Notes: generated from the letters alone by a model not told the origin. Shown: positions 35,019 to 44,789, numbered from the stretch's first letter. The stretch: 64,000 nt of DNA from Rhodoferax lithotrophicus (GCF_019973615.1 NZ_AP024238.1:1178001-1242000); one strand, 5' to 3'. Numbers and translations are program-made.

Positions 35019-36386
35019 ATGAAGTTCACTCCACTTCCGGCCTTGCCCATGAACGACACCATCACCGACTTTCTTGCCACACACCGCATCCACGAGGTGG
35101 AATGTGTCATCCCCGACATGACCGGCATCGCCCGCGGCAAGATCCTGCCCAAAGACTTGTTCTTGAGTGCGGGCGAGATGCGTCTACCCAAAAGTGTGTT
35201 GCTCAACACCGTCAACGGCCAGCAGCCCGACAACGGCCCGTATGTGGGCGAGACCGACCCCGACATGGTGTGCCTGCCCGACATCAGCACCGCCCGCGTG
35301 GTGCCCTGGGCGGCCGAGCCGGTGGCGGTGGTGATCCACGATTGCCATGAAGACGACGGCTCGCTGGTGCAACTGGCCCCGCGCAGCGTGCTGCGCCATG
35401 TGGTCTCGCTCTATGAAAAACAAGGCTGGAAACCGGTGGTGGCCCCCGAGATGGAGTTCTACCTGGTGGCGCGCCAGCAAAACCCGCATGAACCCTTGCA
35501 GCCGCCGCTGGGGCGCACCGGCAAGTCCGAGGCCGGTCGGCAGTCGTATTCGATCGACGCGGTCAACGACTTTGACCCCTTCTTCATGGAGTTGTCGCAG
35601 TTTTGCAGCGTACACCGGTTGGGGGTCGAAACGTTGATCCACGAAGCCGGGGCCGGCCAGATGGAAATCAACTTCAGCCACGGTGACCCGATGGACCTGG
35701 CCGACCGGGTGTTCCTGTTCAAACGCACCGTGCGTGAAACCGCGCTGCGCCACGGCATTTTTGCCACCTTCATGGCCAAGCCGATGGAGATGGAACCCGG
35801 CAGCGCCATGCACATCCACCAAAGTGTGCTGGATGCCGACACTGGTCAAAACATCTTCTCCCATGCCGATGGATCAGCCAGTGAGCTGTTTAACCACTAC
35901 ATTGGTGGCCTGCAAAAGTACGTGCCGCAGGTGATGCCGATGCTGGCCCCGTATGTCAACTCCTACCGCCGCCTGTCACGCTTCATGTCCGCGCCGATCA
36001 ACGTGCAGTGGGGGCTGGACAACCGTACCTGTGGCATCCGTATCCCCAAGTCCAACCCGCAAAACCGCCGGGTGGAAAACCGTGTACCCGGTGTGGATGT
36101 GAACCCCTACCTGGCCACCGCCGCCACTCTGGCCTGTGGTTACTTGGGGCTCATGGAAAAGATCAAACCCTCCGACCCGATGGACAGCAGCGCCTGGGAC
36201 CTGGACTATGAGTTGCCGCGTCACCTGGAGGATGCCATCACCCGCATGCGCGGGTGTGAGGCGATGGCCGAGGTGCTGTGGCCGTCGTTTGTGAAAGCCT
36301 TTTGCGCGGTCAAAGAGCTGGAATACGCCACCTACAACCGGGTCATCAGCTCGTGGGAGCGCGAGCATTTGCTGCTGCTGGTGTGA
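35019..36386 (+). CDS. Glutamine synthetase-like gamma-glutamyl ligase (PuuA-type)
   Basis: About 455 residues with the glutamine synthetase fold: an N-terminal beta-grasp region (VECVIPDMTGIARGKIL), then catalytic motifs APEMEFYLV, GAGQMEINFSHGDP, GSAMHIHQSV, NVQWGLDNRTCGIRIP and RRVENRVPG. The specificity loop matches GlnA-like enzymes acting on polyamines or other amines (PuuA group) better than genuine GlnA. Start could also be ATG 35049. No other puu gene is nearby, so the amine substrate is open. It is downstream of the PIN gene by 65 bases. Confidence 0.88.
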   Translation: MKFTPLPALPMNDTITDFLATHRIHEVECVIPDMTGIARGKILPKDLFLSAGEMRLPKSVLLNTVNGQQPDNGPYVGETDPDMVCLPDISTARVVPWAAEPVAVVIHDCHEDDGSLVQLAPRSVLRHVVSLYEKQGWKPVVAPEMEFYLVARQQNPHEPLQPPLGRTGKSEAGRQSYSIDAVNDFDPFFMELSQFCSVHRLGVETLIHEAGAGQMEINFSHGDPMDLADRVFLFKRTVRETALRHGIFATFMAKPMEMEPGSAMHIHQSVLDADTGQNIFSHADGSASELFNHYIGGLQKYVPQVMPMLAPYVNSYRRLSRFMSAPINVQWGLDNRTCGIRIPKSNPQNRRVENRVPGVDVNPYLATAATLACGYLGLMEKIKPSDPMDSSAWDLDYELPRHLEDAITRMRGCEAMAEVLWPSFVKAFCAVKELEYATYNRVISSWEREHLLLLV

Positions 36387-36456
36387 CGGCAAGCGCACGA
36401 TTCGCGCCTGTCGATGCGCCTGAACGCCTCAGTTGCGCTATGAGTTCAATGGATGG

Positions 36457-36482
36457 AGGCCGGACGTTTTAATGTCCGGCCT
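36457..36482. terminator. Convergent hairpin, AGGCCGGAC/GTCCGGCCT
   Basis: A perfect 9-bp GC-rich stem with an 8-base loop between the convergent ligase gene and the exported-protein gene ending at 36489. No strong T run follows, so it may be a bidirectional terminator of moderate strength. Confidence 0.55.
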
Positions 36483-36488
36483 GCCACT

Positions 36489-37361
36489 TCACTCGCTTTT
36501 GTTTTGTTGACTGGGTGTTGTTAGATTAACAACCTGAGTGTCGCCAGCGTTGCCCTGAGTTTGAGCTTTCTTTTCAGTCAGATAGTCGTGAATGGGCTTC
36601 AAATCAGCAAACGCTTTGGCATCTTTTTTAAATGCAGAATCCATTCGATCCTGTACATCTATGGCCCATTTTTTGAGTCGTGCCAGAAACTCGACTCGTT
36701 GGGGATCACGGCTGATGAAGTCTTTGTACCATCCATTGCTGCCCCAGGGGGTTGTTGCATCGCGATCTACCCCATACTGCTCTGGATTCACATCAACGAC
36801 ATACACAAGCCTTCTTCCATTCGCTTCATATCTGGTGAATGTTGTGCGAAGAACTGTTGGTGGAATTTCCACACCGGCATCTTTCATGCTGACCAATATT
36901 TGTTGGAACTCACCTGTTGGCGTTGAGAAGAAACTGACGAGGTGATTGATGGTCACACAATTCACATCCTTGAATTCCCCGCCAATCGATCTTTTCCACA
37001 AATAATTTTCACGCTTGCAGGGTGTGTCTGTCCAATCGCTCATGTTAGTTTGTTGCAGATTTGCCGTTATGTCCAAACCGACAAGATATTTTTTGTTTCT
37101 TTCTGAAAACATCGCTACCCGCCCAAGGGGAACAACGACTCCTGTCGAATAATTCACCTTCGAATACATCAGTTGCATCTCTTCGCCAATTTTGAGAATT
37201 GGATAGTCGCCCACCGTGTTTTTGGTGTCGATCTTTTGAAATTTCTCTGTGGCAGGCTCGTATTGTGAAAACAGGCTTTTTTTGACAAACAGGTCTTGTG
37301 AAGATGCTGATGCTGCCATCAGCAGGGCCATTGTTGTGATCGAAATCTTTTTAGCGCTCAT
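36489..37361 (-). CDS. Exported protein of unknown function
   Basis: A 290-residue protein with an N-terminal signal peptide (ITTMALLMAASASSQ) and a hydrophilic, mixed alpha/beta mature part containing two cysteines (CKRENYLW, NCVTINHL) that could form a disulfide. The C-terminal 40 residues are Lys/Gln-rich. I recognise no family. It has a good GAGGG ribosome site before the ATG. Base composition is more AT-rich than neighbours, which may mean recent acquisition. Confidence 0.75.
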   Translation of the reverse strand: MSAKKISITTMALLMAASASSQDLFVKKSLFSQYEPATEKFQKIDTKNTVGDYPILKIGEEMQLMYSKVNYSTGVVVPLGRVAMFSERNKKYLVGLDITANLQQTNMSDWTDTPCKRENYLWKRSIGGEFKDVNCVTINHLVSFFSTPTGEFQQILVSMKDAGVEIPPTVLRTTFTRYEANGRRLVYVVDVNPEQYGVDRDATTPWGSNGWYKDFISRDPQRVEFLARLKKWAIDVQDRMDSAFKKDAKAFADLKPIHDYLTEKKAQTQGNAGDTQVVNLTTPSQQNKSE

Positions 37362-37512
37362 TTTTTCCCTCAGGTTAAGTTGAACATGTTCGCATCAAAA
37401 TTTTTGTGCCACAGCTTGCAGTTCGCTCATTTCACGTGACCCATTCTGTTGACTGGTACTTGCGCAAAACGCACATCCGAACATGGATGCACGCTTAATT
37501 TGTTATTGGTGA

Positions 37513-38325
37513 CTACGCGCCGCAGCACTTCTTGTATTTTTTGCCACTGCCACAAGGGCAGGGGTCATTGCGGCCCGGTTTCTCGCCCACATGCACGGTT
37601 TCGACACGCGGGCCAATTTGCCGCCAGAGTTCGCGCAGGTCATACACCGCCCACATGGCATCGGCAAAATCGTCCAGCCGTTGCTCGCTCATGCTGGGCA
37701 CGCTGTCGTCTTCAAAGGCCGGCACGGTGGCGGGTTCGGTGTCGTCTTCGGTCAGTGCCACGATACATTCCAAGGCGGCATCCAGCACTTTGGCCGCTTC
37801 CTTGTCACGGGGTGCGGCCCACTCATCCGGCCAGCTTTCCACCGCGTACATAAAACCAATGGCCCAGATTTGGCCAAAGGAGGGAATCGGCGCGTCGTCC
37901 ATCTCGGCGCGTTGCTCATCTGACAGGGCCGCAATGGCGGAGCGTAAATCCATCACCTCGGGCTGGTAGGCGCGTTCATCGTCGAGTGACTCAATGCGGG
38001 CATCCAAAGCTGCTGCCACCTCGTTGAAGCGGCGCATCCACAGCGCAAAAAAGCGCTGGAACTGGGCATCATCGACAAACAAGGGGGTTTCGCTGTCATC
38101 TTCCAGATCCAGCAGCACATTGAAGTACTCGGTGGCGGGAATCACCCGGCGACAGCACACTACGGCCGCCATGAAGCCTTCACAAAACTCCCATTGCGGG
38201 GTTTCGTCAAAGCGGGTGCGCAGGTCGTCCAGGATGGTGTCGAGTTCGTCAAAGTCGGTGCTTTGCAGGATATCTGTGGCAGAAGGCGGGGTAAGCGCCT
38301 CGGGTGGGGTGGGTTCGATGGTCAT
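37513..38325 (-). CDS. YecA/YgfB (UPF0149) family protein with SEC-C zinc motif
   Basis: A 270-residue protein. An N-terminal UPF0149 helical domain ([24 protein letters not shown]) is followed by an acidic linker and a C-terminal SEC-C motif [19 protein letters not shown], which binds zinc as in the SecA tail. YecA in E. coli binds the ribosome and zinc and is linked to SecA; the same role is inferred here. Confidence 0.88.
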   Translation of the reverse strand: MTIEPTPPEALTPPSATDILQSTDFDELDTILDDLRTRFDETPQWEFCEGFMAAVVCCRRVIPATEYFNVLLDLEDDSETPLFVDDAQFQRFFALWMRRFNEVAAALDARIESLDDERAYQPEVMDLRSAIAALSDEQRAEMDDAPIPSFGQIWAIGFMYAVESWPDEWAAPRDKEAAKVLDAALECIVALTEDDTEPATVPAFEDDSVPSMSEQRLDDFADAMWAVYDLRELWRQIGPRVETVHVGEKPGRNDPCPCGSGKKYKKCCGA

Positions 38326-38401
38326 GGTAATGTGGTTCCGAATGTGAATGGCTGCATTCTGCCTCGTTGCGAACGGTTATCCTCGGCAGGTTGATTTTCA
38401 G

Positions 38402-39454
38402 ATGACAAACCATATGTACAAACTGAATTCTTTTGCCCTGGCCTTGCTGTTTTCACTGGGTCTGGTCGCCTGTGGTGGCGGGGGAGGGGGTGGCACCACG
38501 ACCCCATCTGGTTCGGTGCTGCCTGAGGTCCCCGTCAGCATCCCGGCTTCCACCTACCTGGCGGGCTCGGCAGAACTGGGGGGCTGGAATGTGTTGCAGC
38601 GGGCCCGCGTGTTGTGCGGTTTTGGTGCCTTGACACAAAACACCCAGCTTGATGCTGCAGCGCTCAGCCATGCACGCTACCTCAACAGCATCTCGCTGGC
38701 CAGTGGCACCTCCATCCTGAGCCACTACGAAACCGTCACCACGGACCCCTATTACACCGGCTATTACCCATGGGATCGCACCACCTACTGGGGTTACGGC
38801 AATCAGGTCGCTGAAATCATTGAAGCCACGTCCTGGACTTACAGCAGCGGCTACACCTCACCACTGCAACAGCGTGGTGCAGACTCCATGCTCACTCTGC
38901 TCAATACCGTCTATCACCTGATTGGTGGTATGTATGACGGCGCGGACGTGGGGTTTGGGGCGGATTTGCAAACCGTGGCCCGTGGTGTTTACTGGCACGA
39001 AGAGTACCGTTTTGGCTCACTCAACGGCTATCAAAACAGTGCCCGTCGCATCAAACTGGGTGCCGGCAATCTGGCCACCTACCCCTGCCAGGGCAGCACC
39101 GGGATTCCAACAGTCTTTGTACCTGCCAACGAAAGCCCTAACCCGTTTCCCGCCATGACCAGCACCAGCCAGACCGTCGGGCCACCGATTTACCTCAAGG
39201 TGGATGCGGGACAGGTGCTGAACGTCACCTCCAGCAGCATCACTCAAGGTGGTGTGCGCGTGCCCACCACCGTGCTGACCAACGCCAACGACCCCAATCT
39301 GGACAGTTATGGGCAGCCGTATATCCGTACCAACGAAGCTTTTGTGGTGCCGACCAGCGCTTTGAACCCCAGCAGCACCTACCAGGTGAGCTTGTCGGGC
39401 ACCATCAATGGCGCGCCGTTCACCCGCAGCTTCGCCATGAGCACCGGACAATAG
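38402..39454 (+). CDS. CAP-domain (SCP-like) lipoprotein
   Basis: About 350 residues. The lipoprotein signal (FALALLFSLGLVAC) precedes a Gly-rich linker and a CAP-type domain with RARVLCGFGALTQNTQL, AALSHARYLNSIS (His) and later GVYWHEEY (second His), a pattern of extracellular CYSTM/SCP-like proteins. A small Ig-like beta domain follows at the C-terminus (VPTSALNPSSTYQVSL). ATG 38402 is chosen; ATG 38414 just before the signal is possible. Function unknown beyond an extracytoplasmic location. Confidence 0.8.
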   Translation: MTNHMYKLNSFALALLFSLGLVACGGGGGGGTTTPSGSVLPEVPVSIPASTYLAGSAELGGWNVLQRARVLCGFGALTQNTQLDAAALSHARYLNSISLASGTSILSHYETVTTDPYYTGYYPWDRTTYWGYGNQVAEIIEATSWTYSSGYTSPLQQRGADSMLTLLNTVYHLIGGMYDGADVGFGADLQTVARGVYWHEEYRFGSLNGYQNSARRIKLGAGNLATYPCQGSTGIPTVFVPANESPNPFPAMTSTSQTVGPPIYLKVDAGQVLNVTSSSITQGGVRVPTTVLTNANDPNLDSYGQPYIRTNEAFVVPTSALNPSSTYQVSLSGTINGAPFTRSFAMSTGQ

Positions 39455-39485
39455 GCGCTTTTGAACATCCAGTCTGACCCGTCCC

Positions 39486-40154
39486 ATGAAACACCTGATT
39501 CTGCCCCTGCTGCTGGCCACTTCCACCTGCCAGGCATCCCTGTGCGAAAGCGGCCATCGCCAGTCACCGATCAACATCACGGCTGAATCGGTGGCGGCGA
39601 AAAAACTGCCCGCGATGACGGTGGACTACCGCAGCGCACCACTCAAACTGGCCAATGACGGCCACACCTTGCGCGTACGTTTTGACAAAAGCGGCCAGTT
39701 GGTGATCGGCAAGGAGCGCTATACGCTGCAGCAGTTTCACTTTCACACCCCAGGGGGTGATCAGATCAAGGGTGAAAAATTTCCATTTGCCGCGCACATC
39801 CTGCACAAAAGCGCATCAGGCCAGTTGTTGGCCATTGTGGTGCCGTTCCGCTTGGGCGCTGAAAACCCGCTGCTGACACGTTTGCTGCCACAGATTCCCG
39901 CCAAGGTGGATGGCGACCACAAGCATCCCGACCAACAGGTCAGCGCCCAAGACCTGTTACCGACCCACCTGGCCTACTACCGCTATAGCGGCTCACTGAC
40001 GGCCGCACCCTGTACCGAGGGCGTGGAGTGGCTGGTGATGAAGCAGCCGCTGGAACTCTCTGCGGCGCAATTGACCCAATGGCAACAACATTTCAAAGAC
40101 AACATGCGCGGGGTCAACCCCTTGTATGGGCGTGCCGTGTTTGAAAGCCAGTGA
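39486..40154 (+). CDS. Alpha-class carbonic anhydrase, periplasmic
   Basis: A 222-residue exported enzyme converting CO2 and water to bicarbonate. It starts with a short signal peptide (LILPLLLATSTCQA). The fold signature is CESGHRQSPINI, and zinc ligands are two His of QQFHFHTP and the first His of AAHILHK. The substrate-binding strand is SLTAAPCTEGVEW. The protein is at the short end for the family. It sits 31 bases after the CAP lipoprotein gene and is followed by a terminator-like hairpin. Confidence 0.9.
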   Translation: MKHLILPLLLATSTCQASLCESGHRQSPINITAESVAAKKLPAMTVDYRSAPLKLANDGHTLRVRFDKSGQLVIGKERYTLQQFHFHTPGGDQIKGEKFPFAAHILHKSASGQLLAIVVPFRLGAENPLLTRLLPQIPAKVDGDHKHPDQQVSAQDLLPTHLAYYRYSGSLTAAPCTEGVEWLVMKQPLELSAAQLTQWQQHFKDNMRGVNPLYGRAVFESQ

Positions 40155-40179
40155 CTGCGGGCCGGTAAAATCATCCGGT

Positions 40180-40198
40180 GCGGGTTTGGCCCGCTTTT
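40180..40198 (+). terminator. Hairpin terminator after carbonic anhydrase
   Basis: GCGGG-TTTGG-CCCGC followed by TTTT, located 25 bases after the stop at 40154. Confidence 0.6.
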
Positions 40199-40255
40199 CC
40201 AGTACCCCACACCCTCTGCGTGCTGCGCTTTGCCCAGCACACCAGAAAAGTGAGT

Positions 40256-40310
40256 CGTATTGGCCTCAAGTCCAAGCAAATAAAGCGCAAACAGCTATTT
40301 AAAATATAGC
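40256..40310 (-). repeat. Dispersed ~55-bp repeat, copy 8 (intergenic)
   Basis: Minus orientation: GCTATATTTTAAATAGC, then TGTTTGCGCTT, then GACTTGAGGCC. It ends 16 bases before the next gene's start. Confidence 0.75.
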
Positions 40311-40326
40311 ATTTCAGGATTCCCCC

Positions 40327-41580
40327 ATGTTTTTCCAATTGCCTCAAAATATGGCCGCGCCAAGCCTTGCGCTGGCGGCCTTGCTGCCCCTCTCTACCGC
40401 CTGCCTGGCTCAGGCAAGTGTCCCGGACGCATCTGTCAGCCCGGCCCCCGCGGCCTCAGCCGCTGCGGTCAAGGCCAAACCTGCAGCCAAACCAGCCCCA
40501 AGCGCCAAAGCCAAACCTGCTGCCAAGGCCGATCCGCTGATGGGGATCGCCGTTACGGTCACCCCCGAGATGACGGGGGCTGGCATTGTCTCCAGTGGGG
40601 TCAAGTTACCTGCCATCCCACCCGTGACCGGCAACCGCAAAAACCCGGTGGCCAGCTGGGGCAAACCCTTGCCTTATCCCATCGTGATTGCCGACCGGCG
40701 CAACAACCGCCTGATCGAAGTGGCCCCCGACAAATCCATCGTCTGGGAATTTCCGTCACCCAGCCTGGCGGTTTACCGTGGCAATGAAGACGTGAACTTC
40801 TCGGTCGACGGCAGCCAACTGGCGGTGAGTGAGGAAGACAACTTTGATGTGCACCTGGTCGACTACAACCAACGCGCCCTGACCTGGACCTGGGGTGTGC
40901 CCGACCACCGCGGCAGCGGCAGCCACATCCTGAACTACCCGGACGATGCCCATCTGCTGGCCGACGGCAAGTTTGTGACTGCCGACATCCGCAACTGCCG
41001 CATTCTGATCATTGACCCCAAAACCAATGACATCGTCACCCAGTGGGGCACACCGGGCCAGTGCAAACACAACCCGCCCAGCCAGCTGGCACACGCCAAC
41101 GGTGCCACGCCTCTGGAAAACGGTGACTTGCTGGTGACCGAGATCACCGATGCCTGGATTTCACGCATCACCCGTGACAGCAAGGTGTTGTGGAGCGTCA
41201 AGGCTCCCGGCATGCACTACCCGTCGGATGCCTTCCCCACGGTGGATGGCAAACAAATCATCGTGGCCGACTTCTGGAAACCCGGCCGTGTGGTGATTTT
41301 TGACCCGGCCACGCGCAAAGTCACCTGGGAATATTTCTACAAGGATGGTGAAAAAGCGCTGGACCACTCCTCCATTGCCCGCGAATTGCCTGACACCGGC
41401 GACATCCTGATCGTCGATGATCTGAATGACCGCGTGATCGTGGTCGACCGCAAGACCAAGGACATCATCTGGCAATACGGCGAGAAAAACAAAAAAGGCC
41501 ACACCCCTGGCTTGTTGAACTACCCCGACGGCTTTGACATCGATGTGTTCCACGACTGGAAGACGGCGCTGAAGAAATAA
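40327..41580 (+). CDS. Exported beta-propeller protein
   Basis: A 417-residue exported protein: signal peptide (LALAALLPLSTACLAQA), an Ala/Pro/Lys-rich linker of about 50 residues, and a beta-propeller built of WD/PQQ-like blades such as VIADRRNNRLIEV, WEFPSPSLAV, GTPGQCKHN, LLVTEITDAWISRI, VIFDPATRKVTWEY and ILIVDDLNDRVIVVDR. It resembles YncE- and arylsulfotransferase-like propellers but no catalytic set is apparent. Function unknown. Immediately upstream lies a dispersed repeat copy. Confidence 0.8.
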   Translation: MFFQLPQNMAAPSLALAALLPLSTACLAQASVPDASVSPAPAASAAAVKAKPAAKPAPSAKAKPAAKADPLMGIAVTVTPEMTGAGIVSSGVKLPAIPPVTGNRKNPVASWGKPLPYPIVIADRRNNRLIEVAPDKSIVWEFPSPSLAVYRGNEDVNFSVDGSQLAVSEEDNFDVHLVDYNQRALTWTWGVPDHRGSGSHILNYPDDAHLLADGKFVTADIRNCRILIIDPKTNDIVTQWGTPGQCKHNPPSQLAHANGATPLENGDLLVTEITDAWISRITRDSKVLWSVKAPGMHYPSDAFPTVDGKQIIVADFWKPGRVVIFDPATRKVTWEYFYKDGEKALDHSSIARELPDTGDILIVDDLNDRVIVVDRKTKDIIWQYGEKNKKGHTPGLLNYPDGFDIDVFHDWKTALKK

Positions 41581-41658
41581 ACGGCTGTCGCACGGCGCAA
41601 GGTGTGACGGCCACGTGGTGCACCCAGCGCTGAACCCAGGCCAGAGGCACTTTCCCGC

Positions 41659-42699
41659 ATGAACCGCTACGTCTTTTTTGCACTGCTGGCCGCTGTGCTG
41701 TTTGGTGCCAGCACGCCCCTTGCCAAATGGCTGGTCGGTACGCAGCCGCCCATCTTGCTGGCAGGCTTGTTGTATCTGGGCAGCGGTGTCGGGCTGACCC
41801 TGATTCGGCTGATCCGCGACCGGGGCTGGCAAGCTTCTGGAATGGCTGCCGGGGAGTGGCCATGGTTGCTGGGGGCGATGTTTTTTGGCGGCATGGCCGG
41901 ACCGGTGGCGCTGATGTTCGGGCTCACCTCCACCTCTGGCTCCACTGCTTCCTTGCTGCTGAATCTGGAATCGGTTTTGACCGCCCTCATCGCCTGGGTG
42001 GTGTTCCGGGAAAACGCTGACCGGCGCATCGTGATCGGCATGACGGCCATGTTGGCGGGCGGCGTGGTGCTGTCCTGGCCTTCTGACTTCAATGGTCAGC
42101 AAGACTGGACGGGCGCGGTTTGCCTGGCGCTGGCCTGCCTCTGCTGGGCCATTGACAACAATCTGACGCGCCGGGTTTCTGCCTCCGATGCCCTTTTCAT
42201 CGCGGCCAGCAAAGGGGTGGTGGCAGGTGGCGTGAACACTGTGCTGGCGCTGTCTCTGGGGGCAACGCTGCCCACCGGATTCACCTTGTTGGTCACCCTG
42301 GCGGTTGGCTTTGTCGGCTATGGGGTGAGTCTGGTGTTGTTTGTGTTGGCGCTCAGGGGGTTGGGCACGGCGCGGACCGGGGCTTATTTTTCAATCGCCC
42401 CCTGGATGGGCGCGGCCATTGCGGTCTTGGTCTTTGGGGAATCGACCCCCATGGCGTTTTGGCTGGCCGCTGCGTTGATGGGCCTCGGGGTCTGGTTACA
42501 TCTGACCGAGTCGCATGTGCATGAACATACCCACTTGCCGATGGCACATGAGCATGAACACACCCACGATGAACATCACCAGCATGAGCACCCGTTTGCC
42601 TGGAGTGGCGCAGGCGCTCACCAGCATGCCCATACACATCCGTTTTTTCGGCACACACATGCCCATTTCCCCGACATTCACCACCGGCATGAGCATTGA
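41659..42699 (+). CDS. EamA/DMT-family permease with histidine-rich C-terminal tail
   Basis: A 346-residue inner-membrane transporter with ten predicted membrane segments in two EamA repeats (FALLAAVLFGASTPLAKWL; LALACLCWAIDNNLTRRV). After residue 285 a cytosolic tail of about 60 residues is mostly His, Glu and Asp (HEHEHTHDEHHQHEH, HQHAHTH, HTHAHF). Such tails bind Ni, Zn or Co in metal transport proteins, so metal efflux or sensing is a plausible role. Not confirmed by neighbours. Confidence 0.88.
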   Translation: MNRYVFFALLAAVLFGASTPLAKWLVGTQPPILLAGLLYLGSGVGLTLIRLIRDRGWQASGMAAGEWPWLLGAMFFGGMAGPVALMFGLTSTSGSTASLLLNLESVLTALIAWVVFRENADRRIVIGMTAMLAGGVVLSWPSDFNGQQDWTGAVCLALACLCWAIDNNLTRRVSASDALFIAASKGVVAGGVNTVLALSLGATLPTGFTLLVTLAVGFVGYGVSLVLFVLALRGLGTARTGAYFSIAPWMGAAIAVLVFGESTPMAFWLAAALMGLGVWLHLTESHVHEHTHLPMAHEHEHTHDEHHQHEHPFAWSGAGAHQHAHTHPFFRHTHAHFPDIHHRHEH

Positions 42700-42709
42700 C
42701 ATTGCCAGC

Positions 42710-44086
42710 TCAGGCGGGCTCAGATAGCGCTCCGCAAGCCACCAATTCATCCAGCACCGCGTCAAACGCCGCCAGCATTTGCGCCACATCGGCGGCCGTG
42801 GTGGCCGGGCTGCACAGCAGCATGTTGTGAAACGGGGTGATCAGCACCCCCCGGTTGAGCAGGGCCAGGTGGATCAAGTGCTCCAGCTCGGCATCCATCA
42901 TGGCTTCGGCTTGTGTGCCGTTGACCGGTGGCACGGAGCCAAACTGGAACTCACAGCGTGCCCCGACCTGCGTCACACACCAGGGCAGGCCGTGGCGGCT
43001 GATGCAGGCACGTAAACCATCGGCCAGCTGGGTGCACAGCGCCAGCATGTGGGCAAAAGCGGCATCAGTGGCCACCTCGGCCAGGGTGGCACGCATGGCC
43101 GCCAGGGTCAGCCGATTGGCGGTCAGCGTGGTGCCAATGCCCGAATGCCCGGGTGGCGCATCCTGCTTGGCCTGTGTGGCACGGGCGGCCAGATCATGGC
43201 TCATGCCATACACCGCACACGGCAGGCCACCGGCAATCGGTTTGCCCAGCACCAGCGCATCGGGCTGCAGGCCATGGGCCCGGGCGTAACCGCCGGGGCC
43301 GCTGCTGAAGGTGTGGGTTTCGTCCAGTACCAGCAGTGTGCCGTGCTGGCGGATCAGCGCTTGTGCCGCTTCCCAGAAACCCGGTTGTGGCAGCACCATG
43401 CCGATGTTGGTCATCACCGGTTCGGCCAGCACGCAGGCGATGTCGCCGCTTTTTAACGCTGCCTCCAGCGCGGGCAGATCGTTGAACTCAATCACCACCG
43501 TGTGTTGGGTGAGGTCGTGCACCTGGCCGAGCAGGCTGTCACGCTGGCGCGGCTGTCCGTTGACCAAGTCAACAAACACATCGTCCACCGTGCCGTGGTA
43601 ACAGCCGTTGAACACCAGCAGTTTCTTGCGCCCAGTGGCGGCACGCACCCAGCGCAGCAAAAACCGGTTGGCATCACTGGCTGAGAGGGCGCTTTGCCAC
43701 ACCGGCAGGCCAAAGCGGCGGGCCAGCTCTGCACCGACCCAGGCCACGTCTTCCCCGCTGAGCATGGTGGTGCAGCCATGGGCCACCTGGGTTTGCACCG
43801 CCTGCACCACGGCGGCTGGCGCGTGGCCAAACATGGCCCCGGTGTCACCCAGGCAGAAATCCACGTAGGTGTGGCCGTCTGCATCGCTCAGGTGCGCGCC
43901 TTGGGCGCTGGCCACTTGCAAGGCAAACGGGGTCGACCAGTCGCTCATCCAGTGCAGCGGCACACCAAACAGCCAGTGGGGCGCTGCCGCTTGTGCCAGA
44001 GCCTGTGACTGGGGGTGTGTGCTGATGAAACGCGCGCGCTGCTGCTGCGCCATGGTGTCCCGTGGTGAGGAAGTATTTTGAAGCAT
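42710..44086 (-). CDS. Class III aminotransferase (glutamate-1-semialdehyde aminomutase-like)
   Basis: A PLP enzyme of about 458 residues. The fold-type I signature includes YVDFCLGDTGAMFGHAP, NGCYHGTVDDVF, the Asp of LLVLDETHTFSSGPGGY and the Schiff-base Lys of LVLGKPIAGGLP. It resembles GSAM-like class III transaminases; the amino donor and acceptor are not identifiable. ATG 44086 overlaps the edge of a repeat copy; ATG 44053 (MAQQQ) is an alternative start. It converges with the EamA permease gene. Confidence 0.88.
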   Translation of the reverse strand: MLQNTSSPRDTMAQQQRARFISTHPQSQALAQAAAPHWLFGVPLHWMSDWSTPFALQVASAQGAHLSDADGHTYVDFCLGDTGAMFGHAPAAVVQAVQTQVAHGCTTMLSGEDVAWVGAELARRFGLPVWQSALSASDANRFLLRWVRAATGRKKLLVFNGCYHGTVDDVFVDLVNGQPRQRDSLLGQVHDLTQHTVVIEFNDLPALEAALKSGDIACVLAEPVMTNIGMVLPQPGFWEAAQALIRQHGTLLVLDETHTFSSGPGGYARAHGLQPDALVLGKPIAGGLPCAVYGMSHDLAARATQAKQDAPPGHSGIGTTLTANRLTLAAMRATLAEVATDAAFAHMLALCTQLADGLRACISRHGLPWCVTQVGARCEFQFGSVPPVNGTQAEAMMDAELEHLIHLALLNRGVLITPFHNMLLCSPATTAADVAQMLAAFDAVLDELVACGALSEPA

Positions 44087-44139
44087 TTTGAGGCTCTAGA
44101 CCTTGTTTTACCTGCGTAAGTAGCTCTGTTTTCAGGAGC
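44085..44139 (-). repeat. Dispersed ~55-bp repeat, copy 9 (abuts aminotransferase start)
   Basis: Minus orientation: GCTCCTGAAAACAGAGC, then TACTTACGC, then GTCTAGAGCCTCAAAA. The hairpin arms are altered on both sides (GCTC/GAGC). Confidence 0.72.
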
Positions 44140-44204
44140 TATGAGAAGGCTTGGGTGCAGGTGGTCGGGTTGGGTGAATCAGGACTGCATGCGTGGTGAG
44201 GAAC

Positions 44205-44789
44205 TCAGTCAATGCCCAGCAACTGGGCCAGCGCGGCGGTGTCCATGGCCCCGTTGTGGCTGACCACCTCACCCGTGTGGCGGTTTTTGGCCACTAAAAA
44301 GGGCACCGAATCCACGCCCAAACGGCTCAGCAGGTCGGTGTTTTTCTTCACTGTGGTCACCAGCTCGTCGGAAGGACTTGGTGCCGACATACCGCCGGTG
44401 CCTTCCAGCAAAGATTGTTCATGGGCGGTCATGGCTTCCAATGGGTTGGCCGCAGTCAACAGGGCCGCGGCCTGGGACAGACTCTTGCCCTGGTTGAAGG
44501 CAATCGGAATCCAGACAAATTTCACCTTGTTGTGCAACGGTATCGAGGCTTGCCACAGGTGGCCACAGTGCGGGCATTGCGGGTCAAACAGCACATACAC
44601 CGCCTGGGCACTCATCAGCGCGCCCACCGTGAACCCTTTGCCGCCTGCGGCCACGGTGTCATAACTTGACGCGGTGATGGCCGCCGCTGCGGGTGCAGCG
44701 TCGGGTGTGGGTGCATCCTGTTTGGAGCAGGCAACCAAAGACAGCGCCAGTGCGGCGCTCAGGCCAAGGGACAATGCAGCAGATTTCAC
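44205..44789 (-). CDS. DsbG/DsbC-like thioredoxin-fold lipoprotein
   Basis: About 194 residues from GTG 44789. A lipoprotein signal (LSLGLSAALALSLVAC) is followed by a thioredoxin-like domain with VLFDPQCPHCGHLW (CPHC active site) and the cis-Pro segment VDSVPFLVAKNR. It resembles DsbG-type periplasmic isomerases but without the N-terminal dimerisation domain, so it may act as a monomeric thiol oxidoreductase. The longer frame extends to 44900 through sequence without a signal peptide. Confidence 0.85.
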   Translation of the reverse strand: MKSAALSLGLSAALALSLVACSKQDAPTPDAAPAAAAITASSYDTVAAGGKGFTVGALMSAQAVYVLFDPQCPHCGHLWQASIPLHNKVKFVWIPIAFNQGKSLSQAAALLTAANPLEAMTAHEQSLLEGTGGMSAPSPSDELVTTVKKNTDLLSRLGVDSVPFLVAKNRHTGEVVSHNGAMDTAALAQLLGID

